Source of the DNA: Hanleya hanleyi
Lineage: Eukaryota; Mollusca; Polyplacophora; Lepidopleurida; Hanleyidae
Length of the DNA stretch: 64,000 nucleotides
NCBI GenBank assembly: GCA_036873755.1
Contig: JAVTVY010020248.1
Location: 1-64,000, forward strand
Direction: 5' to 3'
The position numbers and the translations under genes were made by a program. The notes beneath the pieces were generated by a model. The model worked only from the letters and a program-made list of their open reading frames with translations, was not told where the DNA came from and searched no databases. How positions within the stretch are numbered: the stretch's first letter is position 1; every line of letters starts with the position of its first letter. This document shows positions 22,430-33,680 of this stretch, one piece after another.

Positions 22430-25145
22430 GTTGACCGTGGTAGACAAATATCTCTATTATGTATGCGTGTATGCATATTAAATCCAATATATGTCCATAT
22501 ATATTCACAGCCAATCACAGAGCAGTTTTATAGATACGTTTTAAATATGAAGATCAAATCATTTTATATACATATTAATTCAGATTTCATCCGTATATAT
22601 AAAGAAGTTGTCTACATACTAATTTCGATTTAATCTCCATACCAATTCACATTTATGTCGGACAATAATCATTTTTGTCGTACATAAATCAACCAATAGA
22701 ATCACAGGAATTCTGTGCGACATAAATAGCTTCTCTTCCCGCCATAACTTCACTTCCGTGTCCAGAAAGACAAGCCATCATAGTCAGTGGGCGATTTGTT
22801 TACAACTCGTTGACGGTTATGATACACACCGTGCCATTGATGTGGGCGGGTCTTAGATGTTTCACCGTGCTGAGATTTATGAAACAGAGATCTAGAGTAT
22901 TATTACTACAATGGTTTTATTTATTCGTTGATATATTTATTCAATAAGTAACCAACGTACCTGAACGCAAATACATGTTATCAAAAAGCTATATACAGTT
23001 TGAGAGTTGAGCATTTAAGTACAAAATATATAATATTCGTATTGAGCTTAGCTTAACAAGTGCAAGCTTAAAACTTTAATAGAAACTTTGTTTAAATCGT
23101 AAACAGACATCATATATATAATCGGAAAACTGTTAGTGAGGGCGTAAACGAATGTATAAGTACTAGTGTTCCAGGGTATACCATTAGTTGTTTGTATTCT
23201 AAATTGCTGATACATCGTAATTAGAACGCTGCTTTGGACGTGAAAAGATCAAGGTCCACACTTCGATGTGTGTGAATCGACCTGTGTATGAAGATGGCTA
23301 AAGATATCGTTAAATTCTATGAATGAGTGTTTTCTATTAATCCAACAATTTTGTATGTAAAATTGATATGGCTTACGAAGTTTCGTCGGAGGAACATAGA
23401 AAAAATACGACCCAAGATAAGCACAGTTAAAACGTGCATTGACAATGCGATGTAAAAGGGGTGGCTATAAGAGTCTACAATCTCAATATGGTTACAATCT
23501 TTGCACAGGGTAAATTATCGTGACTCTTTCCAGCTATAAAAACGGCAAACCGCTATCAAGCTATAGGACATATAACATCTTGTCCCGAATGTCAACAAAG
23601 AAAGGTTACACAAGTTAGGTCAAAAGTCGGATGCAAGTTGTGGAAAGGGAATGCCACAAGGATATATCTTAGGTCCAGTTGTCTTTCTTATATATATAAA
23701 TGATATTGTTGCCGTAAGCAAGGTGATGGGGATACTGCTTTTTGCAGATGATACGTCCGCAATCCTATCCAATGCCGATTCTAGGTTATTAGTAAATCTG
23801 ATGTCAAACGAGCTCGGCAAATGATATGGCTGTCACTCAACGCAAAGAAAACTAAATTCATATTCATAAGATCATCTAAAAATACGTCCCCGAATTTGTC
23901 CAAATTAACTATATCTGGTATTGAGATAGAGCGAGTTGAAATCTTCAAATTCCTCGGTGTATTCAATGACAGGCTCAACTGGACATCTCATATCACAGAA
24001 CTTTGTAAACAAAATAAGTCGTAACATTGGTATCACTTATCATATAAAAGATTGCCTCAATAAAAACACTCTTAATATACTTTATTATTCATTAATATTC
24101 CCTTACCTAACATATTGTAATATTGTCTGGGGAAATTACAACACATATAAGGGAATGAATACTCCTGCAAGCCATCTTAAATCCCTGCAAATCCTTCAAA
24201 AAAGGCAATACGGTTGATTACAGGCTCAGCAAAATTGGAACATACAGCGCCTCTCTTTGTCCGCCTAAAAATACTGTCCATAAAGCAATTAAATGAATAT
24301 TCAGTGTTACTTTTTGTTAATAAATTTTGCAATCATTCAGAACTAATTCCAGTAAAATACATGTCATTTTTCACAAAGCCGACTAGACAGTCCGGGTTGA
24401 ATTTTATCATTCTGATCTATCCCGGTACACCACCAGGATAAAGGGTCCACAAGTCTGGAACAATTTACCTTCTCATCTCAAATGTGTCAATTCTATGTCA
24501 CTTTTTAAATCTCGTATTAAAAAACATATAGCTGAAAATCATGCCATCTTTTTTTAGAAGTACTATATTTTAGAAGTACTATATTCGAAAGGTTCGTGGA
24601 GTTTTGAACCAAGGAACACAATTCTACCTTATTTGTGTATTTTTTTATGTTTATATATTAAAAATTGGTCTTATATAATTTAATAATTTTCACTGGAATT
24701 AAAACTATAAATTTGTATATCTTTTCTGGGATAGAACAAGCCCCTAGGGGTTTTACTCCCGCCTTTATTGCATTATTGTTTAATTCATATGATTATTTTG
24801 GTGAATAAATGAAATGAAATGAAATGAAATATAGCGTATAATTCCTGCGCTTCTTTTGGCTGATTTATATCCGACATAAATGATTACTGTGCGACATAAA
24901 TGCGAATTAATATGGCGATAAATTCGAAATTAATGCATAGCTAATTTCTTTATATATAGGAATGAAATCTGAATTGATATGGATAAGAAATGATTTTCAT
25001 CTGTATACAAATTCATTTAATATGCATATATAAAACTGCTCTTTGATTGGTTCTGAATATATACGGATATATATTGGAATTAATACCCATATATATTCGA
25101 ATTTATACGCATACATAATAGAGATATTTGTCCACCACGGCCAAC
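22430..25145. mobile_element. DNA element with ~290-bp terminal inverted repeats
   Basis: 22,430-22,712 and 24,840-25,145 are inverted, diverged copies. Shared blocks include GTTGxCCGTGGT, GACAAATATCTCTATTATG, 'GAGCAGTTTTATA' and the repeated 'GACATAAAT' words. The terminus reads GTTGACCGTGG / CCACGGCCAAC. No transposase frame was found. A LINE fragment occupies much of the interior. No target-site duplication was resolved. Confidence 0.8.
23600..24836 (+). pseudogene. LINE RT fragment inside the long-TIR element
   Basis: Translated pieces in several frames give 'GKGMPQGYILGPVVFLIYIND' (motif B region), 'LLFADDTSAI' (catalytic YADD-type box), 'LSLNAKKTKFIFI' and 'VEIFKFLGVFNDRLNWTSHI' (thumb). 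They are followed by 'YHIKDCLNKNTLNILYYSLI', 'YCNIVWGNYN' and 'LEHTAPLFVRLKIL'. Frameshifts occur near 23,820, 24,010 and 24,215. The 3' end is AATAAA followed by (TGAAA)n at about 24,806-24,830, a LINE-like tail. It is 5'-truncated and inactive. The motif wording places it in the CR1/Jockey/Daphne group; the exact clade is uncertain. Confidence 0.85.
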
Positions 25146-25529
25146 CATATACGCCAGCTATGCATACTGTTGAGAGTGTTAGCAAAACCCACTAAATAAT
25201 TTGAAGTGATATGATCGTGAATCAAAGTTCTGTTAAACTGTCGGTTGATGGGGTTTAAATAGCTGGGCAATATTTGATATGTTTAAATGACGGTTTATTA
25301 CACTGCTGAATCCTATGACACTTTATTTTATGTTTATTGTTTCGGTGGGAAATTTAAGCCTACGACGTCGGACATTACAGGTTAGTTTTTGTAGGCTTCA
25401 TGCGTTTACCAGGTTACCCCATGTTAAGGCGTTTACTCCATCAGACGTCCATGATGCTCATCCATTAACATCAGATGAGATGTTTGAACCGATTTGTCAT
25501 CACAGTTCCCGAGCTAGCGTATCTAATTC

Positions 25530-25625
25530 CGATTAAGCCGGTGCTAGGGGCCGTGGGGATACTTCACAGTCTCCACGTGAACAGCTGCAATAAAAGCGCG
25601 GCTGAGATACTAAGGCTACGTCCGA
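25530..25625 (+). ncRNA. PLE-associated structured module (copy e)
   Basis: CCGATTAAGCCGGTGCTAGG leads to a first hairpin GUGGGGA...UCUCCAC. GUGA, A, stem CAGCUGC, loop AAUAAAAGC, stem GCGGCUG and AGAU then follow (25,577-25,608). Both stems differ in sequence from the other copies but still pair. There is no PLE coding sequence next to it. Confidence 0.6.
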
Positions 25626-26234
25626 GAATCCACCGTATTCTCGAGTCTAAATGTGATGTGTCGACGAATACTTTCCTGTATAGTCATATGGTTGCATTTT
25701 AGTCACCAGATATCGTCAATTTTCCCCACCTCTTGCATATCGCTCAAACTATCATTTAAACCATACAGAAACAGTGATTTTGATTCTAGCATCCAGAATA
25801 GTTCCCGTCCTCAGAGTTTTCTCTCAAATCCAAAGGGAGAATCCTTGGTAGATGGTCAGGGGATGTCTATACTACTATAAACGTTGGAGGTATGGTGAGT
25901 CTGATCATTGTACCATCTTGTGACGATTCCCTTGGCAATTAAGATCGTGCTCGTAGCGAATAAATCATTGAAGCTGATTATGTCACTGATAATTTCCTCT
26001 TCTGGATTTTGGAATAAGATAATCCTTGTCTTTGGTTAGTTGTAAATGATCGAATGTTCCGCCCTGCCTTCGGTAGCCATCCATACATCATGGTGGCAGT
26101 TTAGTCATATGCATAGTAGATGAACTCTGTTTGGTTCAAATTGGATAGTTACATTAACTATCAAATATGACTTCTATCGCCAACATAATCTGTCAATGTA
26201 TATAGTTCATCTCGCGAACATTCTACCTAGTGTA

Positions 26235-28245
26235 AGGGATCGTTTCCATTAATCGTTTTTTCTTCAGTCGCGATTTTTCTTCAATTTTCTCGATTGAAAA
26301 ACGATCAGTCGCGAATCAGTCGCGAGGATATCGAGAAAAAAAATGAGAAAAAACGATTGAACCTTTTCTGGAAAAAACCATTCTCTCGCGATATCGTTTT
26401 TGAATCGTTTACCCATGCGCGATCCGTTCTTGATCGCGAATCTTCAATCGCGAGAGAATCGGGTTTTTTTCAAGGCGCGAGAGAATCGTGAGGCGGAGTG
26501 ATATTTGACACATAGGCCGTGTTGCCGTCGTACGCCGCTCTATCCGCGAACTGGGAACTACATGTAATGTTGATTGCGGATTTGTCGATGGAAAAACCTA
26601 TATTACTATACTATACTGTATAAATGCGCAAGATAACCGAATAATATATATGATTCACGATCTATAGTCTCCTACAAGCCGAAGTAGGGCGTATGCTGGA
26701 AATATCCTGTGACGTTCGCGCTCAGATTTACTCTGGCGAAGCGTAAATGACAAAATTACATGTTTATTCAATAATCCTGTGAATCGACAATGTATTAATG
26801 TTCAGTCATTCCCTTCATACTTTCGATAATTTCCTCATATATTCATGCAACTTGGTATAAACAATACAGGGTGATAGTCACAATATCTTGTTTTGTAAGT
26901 TCGTCGTTGATTGCATTATCAGAATGATTACGGCACAGGCTTCATAGAGGTGTGAATGGGCGCATGGCGATAACCCAGACCAGCTTAGCCCTCCAGCCGA
27001 GAATTTCTAGGTTAATTAAGGTGAAAAATAGTGTAATTAAATATGTATATTTTGTTATAGTAAAACATACATTAGAAAAGGGTATCCATTCATGTTTTGG
27101 TACAGTTTTTAAACTATTGAGATGTGAATAAGTTCAAAAAATCACCATCAAGTTAATTTTATTTATTATAAGAATATTCGCGGCAGTGATTTCATATTTA
27201 TATCAAATACATATCACAATGGTGATTGAATCGCATATAACGATTGGATTCGCATATGTACAATACTTTTTATTTTAATTTTATATTTTGATAAATGAAC
27301 TATGAATGATTCCAAAGGGAAGCTCAAGCCAAAAACCAACTGAATAGTATATAATTTCATCTCTTACTGGATTAAACAGTTGTGAAAATTTTTACAAATA
27401 GCCCGCGCTATATATTAATAATTAAGTGCTTTCGAAGACTCAAACCCCCGTATGACAATGTTATATTCAATACAGCGCCATCTATCTACACAAGGAAAAT
27501 GGTGATCGTAGGACAAAAAACCACGCGTACAGCGAAAATCTGACGAATCAACTCAAAATGTCTGCCCGCACAGATGCCAAAAACGTTCACGAAAAATACT
27601 ACACAAGAAATCTGAAATAATACCAGCTTTAAAACACAGAAATACCCAAAATAATAGACGAAATTGCAAGTGCAAATGACCCAATCTGACCATATCCGGG
27701 TCTGTGTCCCGTACAAAATATATGTAAATATGAAGTTATAATTATATGCATAACCATTATTCCTATGTATATATATAGATATTTTTTTCAATTTCTTTCA
27801 ATATCCCCATCGTATCTATATAACCGCCAACTGTACAGAAACACGCTATAGTTTTACACTAGGCAAAGAATGGAAAAGGAAGAAGAAAAAATGATCGAAC
27901 TTTATATAGTCTGATTGAAGTGTTAGAAACTCGAACGTGTATGCGGGTCAGTCAGGCTGAACCAATGGCGTACTACTTTCGGCTATAATCCTCAATCGTT
28001 TTTTTCAATCGTTTATATTTTCTCGATTAAAAAGCGATTGAATCGCGATATCGCTTTTTATTCGCGAGAATTTTCTCGATTGAAAAACGATTGCCAGCAG
28101 AAAAAAAACCATTCGAACAGCGATCGCGAATGAATCGTTTATTTTGAAGAAAAAACCCATTCCCTCGCGCCTTGGAAAATCGCGACTTCGAGAAAATTTG
28201 ACGAAATAAACGATTCATTCGCGAACGATAATTGGAAACGGTGCC
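26235..28245. mobile_element. candidate DNA element with mirrored TCGCGA-rich ends
   Basis: About 265 bp at each end (26,235-26,510 and 27,985-28,245) are dense in TCGCGA and CGATTGAAAAACGAT words. The outermost bases are inverted relatives: CGTTTCCATTAATCG on the left and CGATAATTGGAAACG on the right. The interior (26,510-27,985) shows no gene. The word arrays align only in patches, so they are diverged subterminal arrays rather than clean TIRs. No target-site duplication was resolved. Confidence 0.6.
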
Positions 28246-29645
28246 TAATCTAATGTTACCGAGTTCTAGTTCATTTGTTTCCGGTTTCATGCACATTTAA
28301 TATACCCATAAATGATTGACTCGCTGTCACGGAGAATTGATCCAAGGTTGTCTAAATCTTCTGATGGATCGCTGATAGACTGGAGTAAGGATAGGCTTCG
28401 GTGAGCTCCGCAAGCCCCATTAAAAATAACGACTATATTCTGCATTTGATTTATGCATATATTCCTCTGGCTTTGGGATTCAGTCCTTCGGAAAGCAGAT
28501 TTAGCGCCAAGAATCTCATGAGTATGAATCCCACCAAGGTTATGTTGACCGCCGTCGATCGCTATTCTCTTGTAGGAAACACCAACTTGGTCATTTCTTT
28601 TCATATCTGTGTGAAATTGGTGCTATCTGGTGAACGTGAACGGTCTTTCGATGCGGATATTATGTTGTAGACGATGATTGAATACTGCAAATCTTGTCGG
28701 TTGTGGGACTATTCTTTATATCCAGTATATTTATGTAATAAAGGTTACCAGAACAGCATGAACGAAATACTGATGACTATAATACATGTACATTCCTCTA
28801 TTCATCGTCGATTTACCTTAGCATCATTACAAGAAATATAACAAGCTATATGTAAACAAAAGCCACCGATATTCGATACTTCTTCAAGCTTATCTCTATG
28901 GGGAATATCTTGAGTTTTGGCGTAGCCAAGACGTGCCATGACATACTGTATTCTGTCTATAAGCTCCAGTTAAGCGATCGGACTAAACATTATTTGCCCT
29001 GAGAACAATCGCTATAATTGTGCTCTCTTTGTGGTCGGTATGAATAAATTTGAATAGATACATTTTGTCTTCGCCAAACTGATAATTCCCAAATCTCCTG
29101 TTTCGCGTGTGGTGGTTATTCGATGGACGTTCAACTGGATTCTCCTCAGGTTACACCACTGTTCTCCACAAGAAGTGATCAAATGCAAGCTATGTCATGT
29201 ACTATTGTAGAGTGTGTCCTTATCTGTCCCCCCTGGAAGTTTAGACAAATTTACCAATAATTTAGTTAATTATATAATCAGTGTAAATATGGAATGTGCT
29301 ATATTCGTCAAATTAGCAACATGCGTGTCTCTTTCGTGGGTCTTCTGATGTTCATAACCTGATGAAAAAAGGTTCATTGAATTATTGATTGGGGGGTTCT
29401 AGTATTCGTTCTTATATAACAGTTTGTTTATAGCTCCGGAACGGAGAATAATCAAGCAATATATAAATGGTGTTATATCGTGATCTGAAAATTAATTTCT
29501 TGCATATTCTAGAAAAATAAAGAAATAAAACACGATGTAGAAATGCTCCTGAGAAATTCTGAATTTACTGTACTGAGAAGTTAGAGTAGAATAGTGCTCA
29601 CTTGGTGACGTATACAAAGCAGTTACTGAACCATTCCATGCAGCC
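28246..29645. other. mostly unrecognised; a short PLE 3' fragment
   Basis: About 28,556-28,645 (+) resembles the PLE 3' region ('TCTCTTGTAGGAAAC' followed by 'GTGTGAAATTGGTGCTA'). The rest shows no gene or bounded repeat. Confidence 0.4.
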
Positions 29646-29647
29646 AA

Positions 29648-30300
29648 TTACAAGCGACTGGTCCGTCATTCATAATTCATCCGTCCTCCATTAATCCCAT
29701 CTGGCCTGGGCGATTTGGGGTGTACCGCAGGGGGGGGGGGAGGAAGAGCCCCCTCCTCCCTAATATATTTTCGGTATCGCTAAGACTAGAGGGCTGAAAC
29801 TTACCTCACTATATCATTGTGTCAAGCTCTACAAGAAAATGTAAGAAAAATCCAAGATGGCCGTCATGATGACATCACTGTGACGTGATTTTCATAAAGA
29901 GCATTTTTGGACCATTTTTGAATTATTTATTTTTGCTTTTTCTTCCCAAAAACTGCATAATAGATTAGTAAAAAGTAATGTGATATGAAATAAAATAGAT
30001 TTTACCCACTTATTTTATTAAAAAAGCAAAAAATTTGGAGAAATATGACGAAAACATCATTTTTCTGGTACCCCACATGACCGCCATTTTTAATTTACCC
30101 ATGATCCTCTGCTCGGGCGGTCATGCAAATAGGAGCAAAACATCAACAGGAGGCGGAAAGTGCCCCCCCCCCGAGGCCAGGTAGGGTTAAAGAATATCCG
30201 CGTCCATAGTCCAAAGACCTATTCGATATACCATATAACGGTATTAGCACCAAATTCAAAAAGACAATCATAGTATACATAAACATAAGCTAGTTCTGAA
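29648..30300 (-). mobile_element. PLE 3' tail interrupted by a MITE
   Basis: Read on the minus strand, 30,300-30,191 and then 29,690-29,648 give the PLE 3' end ('GGTCTTTGGACTATGGACG' ... 'CGCTTGTAATT'). It is split by a MITE at a TTAA. Intact PLE copies read CCATTAGAGAATATCC here; this copy reads CCATTAAAGAATATCC once the MITE is removed, so a TTAG-to-TTAA change created the target. Confidence 0.75.
29695..30186 (+). mobile_element. TTAA-flanked piggyBac-like MITE (492 bp)
   Basis: It is bounded by TTAA at 29691-29694 and 30187-30190. The ends read TCCCATCTGGCCTGGG and CGAGGCCAGGTAGGG. The interior has 'TCCAAGATGGCCGTC' and 'GACATCACTGTGACG' and no coding region. TTAA duplication with CCC-type termini is the hallmark of piggyBac-mobilised elements. 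Confidence 0.8.
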
Positions 30301-30619
30301 CGGTTCTTCGCAGTGCTGCGGAATAGTTGAATAGTACTGAATTTACACTACAAGCCCGGTGAATTCAGCACAGTATTGTGTACCGCGCAGTTATTGCATA
30401 TAGCACCATTCAGTATCAGGACCTACCCGAGCAGTACTAATAGGTTTGGATCTATCTGTACAGAACTGAACTGTCAAAGATTTCCTCGACAGAATATTTT
30501 TCTAAAAGACACCGACCTCTCGAAATTTGGCGTTGTGAGAATCGTCATTCTATCTTCTTTTCGCATGCGGAAATGATTTTGCGAATTTTCATTGTTTTCT
30601 ATGTACCTTATATATTCTA

Positions 30620-31025
30620 AATAGGAGAGAGATAGAATTAAGGTTTACTGTCGCGTTCAGCAATATTTCAGCTATATAGCGACGATCAAACAAAATTCTA
30701 AGTACTCAAGTCACTAACTTAGTAATCTAACGCATTAAAACATACACACATTAAAACTTATGTAACAGCCCGATTTCTCTCAAATAACCCAAGATGCAAT
30801 CCTCCCTCACCCGACTAAAAAGATCTTCCAAAGTAGTCGCTCGATGAAAAGCATCTCTAACAATCTTAAAATCTATGCATTCGATAAGAATATGTTTCAC
30901 CGTGATATTATCATGGGACATCCTACTCTCTCACCATCTTTAGAACCATCTGTATAAGTAGCCTGATGCGATCTATATTTCTCTCTCAGTAGACCAAATT
31001 CGTGTGTATACAAGATATATTACTC
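30620..31025 (-). pseudogene. remnant of an RNase H-bearing (I-clade-like) LINE
   Basis: Minus-strand translation gives 'HEFGLLREKYRSHQATYTDG' continuing into 'SKDGERVGC', the start of an RNase H domain (TDGS carries a catalytic Asp). It then jumps to 'DNITVKHILIECIDFKIVRD', a LINE C-terminal region, ending 'REIGLLHKF' at a stop at 30751-30753. Most of RNase H, including its other catalytic residues, is deleted. The 3' UTR carries 'TATAGCTGAAATATTGCTGA' (near 30,650-30,680), a segment also seen inverted near 42,970-43,010. Confidence 0.7.
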
Positions 31026-31269
31026 TTCGACAAAGCTATACTGTCAAGCGCTTGATATCCCATACTGAAAGCAAAATATGACTGTAGTGAGGAGGATCAC
31101 TTGCACTTGTGTCTAAAAATGGGAGTGGAGAATTAATCTCAACATTAATAGGGTGGTGGAAAATGAAGTCAGCGTACTGACAAGACGTCACAGCTAAATA
31201 TACTGACAGCATACTAAAAAACATCACAAGAATCAAACGCGATCCCTATGATGATTTGTATCCCAGCCG

Positions 31270-31335
31270 CCCTTTTATTGTAGTGATTCATGTTGACATC
31301 TTGAATGACATGACCACACGAACCCTAGAACCGTC
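31270..31335 (-). ncRNA. degenerate stem-loop module (copy f)
   Basis: Minus strand: AUGA, A, UCACUAC, loop AAUAAAAGG, GCGGCUG, GGAU. The loop is conserved but the stem no longer pairs well, so it is probably a decayed copy. Confidence 0.4.
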
Positions 31336-32035
31336 TTGGCGAGGTCACAGCTCTGGATACTCCACATGGAATACTTCGTGATTGGTTGATATATCTACAG
31401 TACCTCTAAATGGCACTTTGAACAGCAGATTTTGTTCCCCTGGACTTCTGTGATTTGCTGACAGTGGAACCTGTTTATTAGGGGAAGGCATGCATTTCAG
31501 AGAAAAAGGGCAACCAAAAGAAGATTGGTCCCTGTCCTAAATCTGGCAGCTATGGTTGGCTCGTATTTAATTCAGGAAATTATACCAATTAAGGAGGTTT
31601 CCACTCATCTTACTCGGAGTATCCACACGTAAATCTTTTCCACTAATGAGAGTCTTATTTAGGCCGCCACGTTGACACCGAGGACGATCTCATATACAGA
31701 ATATATTCACATGCGATAACTTTGTAACATGAAAGTTTTATAAATGAATCACTGTTTATATGATTCTTTCGGTGTAACTTTAATTTCAATGATATACTGT
31801 CGTCGGTTGCTTGTAATTAAGTATGCATATGATGAACAACATCAGAGGAGTTCAGTTCTACATATTATACATTTGGTGTCTGGACTTTCACCCGAAAGAC
31901 CCACCAAGTCACTGATCCTTGAAAATATCAACGGATAACATACATTGGTGAGTTATGTGAGTGGTGTGAACAATTGACGACATCTGGCGACTAAAAAGCA
32001 ACCATAGGACTCCACAGAAAAACTTCTGTGCAACT
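31336..32035. other. no gene recognised
   Basis: Short open frames only. No repeat was identified. Confidence 0.45.
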
Positions 32036-32039
32036 CATA

Positions 32040-32112
32040 TTCAGACTAGTCGCGCTTTTATTGCTGTTATTCACCACACTTCCCCTATCGCCGGATTAAG
32101 CGGAATTGGATA
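32040..32112 (-). ncRNA. degenerate stem-loop module (copy g)
   Basis: The minus strand contains 'CCGCTTAATCCGGCGATAGG' and GGUGAAUAACAGCAAUAAAAG, then GCGCGACUAGUC. The loop AAUAAAAGC and the leading CCG-TTAA block are kept, but the second stem is broken. Confidence 0.4.
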
Positions 32113-32188
32113 CGCTAGCTCGAGATCTGAACTCAAATAAGTAACGGTCGGTTTCTGTTCGACCCCGATTTATGGGAACGTTACATCA

Positions 32189-32342
32189 GGGTGAGAGGTG
32201 GAATATTAAGTAGGCTACACTTTTCTTTAAAACTGGGAATTAGGGCCAAACGAACATTCGATCTCAGGATGAGAGATGGAATATTAAGCAGGCTAAACTC
32301 CTCTATAAAACTGAGAACTAGGGCCAAGCGAACATTCGATAG
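32189..32342 (+). repeat. ~78-bp tandem duplication
   Basis: Two adjacent copies share 'GGTGAGAGGTGGAATATTAA' or close variants, 'AACTGGGAATTAGGGCC' and 'CGAACATTCGAT'. They differ at about ten positions. Confidence 0.8.
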
Positions 32343-32412
32343 CCATGAGGTTTGCATGACCAGTTAGACCATTTTCCGATATACCTAATCGCTAACATTA
32401 AAACAATAAAGA

Positions 32413-32494
32413 AATTTATATTCTCAAATATGGAAATATCAATACCAGACTTTAAGATGGTAATTGATATTTTCCATATTTGAGAATATAAATT
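32413..32494. repeat. near-perfect AT-rich hairpin
   Basis: Arms 32,413-32,443 and 32,463-32,494 are complementary over 31/32 bp with one single-base indel, separated by a 19-nt loop. There is no flanking TIR signature or TSD. Confidence 0.9.
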
Positions 32495-32499
32495 ATATC

Positions 32500-33285
32500 A
32501 TCAGCATGTAGGAAATTCATACACGGTGTTAATACATCCTGGTCAAGACGTTTGATCATTTGAACATCTATATACGTACATATTCTTACTGCACGGTGCT
32601 AAAGAACATCGAATAAACTTCTTTGATATTTTTCTGGACACTCGATACATTCCTAATGGAAAATAAACAAATCGATTTATCCAGCAGTAACAGCCTTTGT
32701 GCTTTATTAAACAGCAATAGCCAACGCTGATTTAATACAGCAAGGAAATGGGTCGCCGTAAATTAGAAGATTTTATCAAGTAATTTAATAGAGCAACGTA
32801 TTGGATCGTCTTAGCTCTCATCATTTCTTTAACATGTACCTTCAGTATGCGTTCGGAAAGAAATTATATGCTGCGGCTAGCACAATTGCTTACAGATAGG
32901 CCGAGTAAGCGGAGCACAAGATGCAGCGACCCACACAGAAAGAAAATGAACTTGTTTGGAAATATTCCCATTTGTGTTCATATTACAAAAATATCTCGTT
33001 TTATTCACAAATATTCGCTTACCCCGAAGCGAGCTGTATGGTTCATTCCTTGGTTCTTATACTTCAATTATCTCAATGGTTTCTCCGATGACTAAATCTA
33101 GGTTTGATTATTTCCCTAAAGAATAGATATCGCGAAGACCAAACAAATTCATCCAAAATGATGTTAGAGAGAGGATAGCCGGTTCATCCTAGTTACTTGA
33201 AAGCGAATACTGAAATAAGAACCTATTTTACTTGGGGCACCATGCGGGAAATTCCAAATAACGAAGAAGAGGTATACTTGTATAT
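32500..33285. other. no gene recognised
   Basis: Short open frames without motifs. No bounded repeat. Confidence 0.45.
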
Positions 33286-33289
33286 GGCG

Positions 33290-33680
33290 AGATTCTGCTG
33301 GTGGACGTTTCGTCCCCGAGGCCCGCCCCTGTACAGACCTTTTGGTCTTTGATATATGTTGGCATTGTGGGAAGTTGATACTGGGTCGACATCGGGCCTT
33401 ACAGACTAGTCTTTTGTGTTAAATGCCGTCATTTTCATCTGACGACGATACAGCTCACCAATCCCCAGTGTGCGAGTTGTCACTGCGACACAGCTCACCA
33501 ATTACCAATATACGAGCTGCCAGAGCATTATGCCGGTGCTAGGGGCCGTGTGGTCATGTCATCCAAGTTGCCACATGAACAGGTACAATAAAAGCGTGCC
33601 TGAGATACAACACATAGATTCTTGGTATGTGCTCTAGAATAGGTTAACCAGAAGACTATACTGTCAAGTCCTGTGGCTCT
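33290..33680 (+). mobile_element. PLE-associated repeat with stem-loop module
   Basis: Inverted copy of 19,660-20,120. It holds the GACAAC/GCTCACCAAT doublet, 'GCCGGTGCTAGGGGCCGTG', a first hairpin GUGUGG...CCACAU, and then the stem-loop at 33,575-33,606 (stem CAGGUAC/GUGCCUG, loop AAUAAAAGC). It ends with 'TAGATTCTTGGTATGTGC' and 'GGTTAACCAGAAGACTA'. No open frame. Confidence 0.65.
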
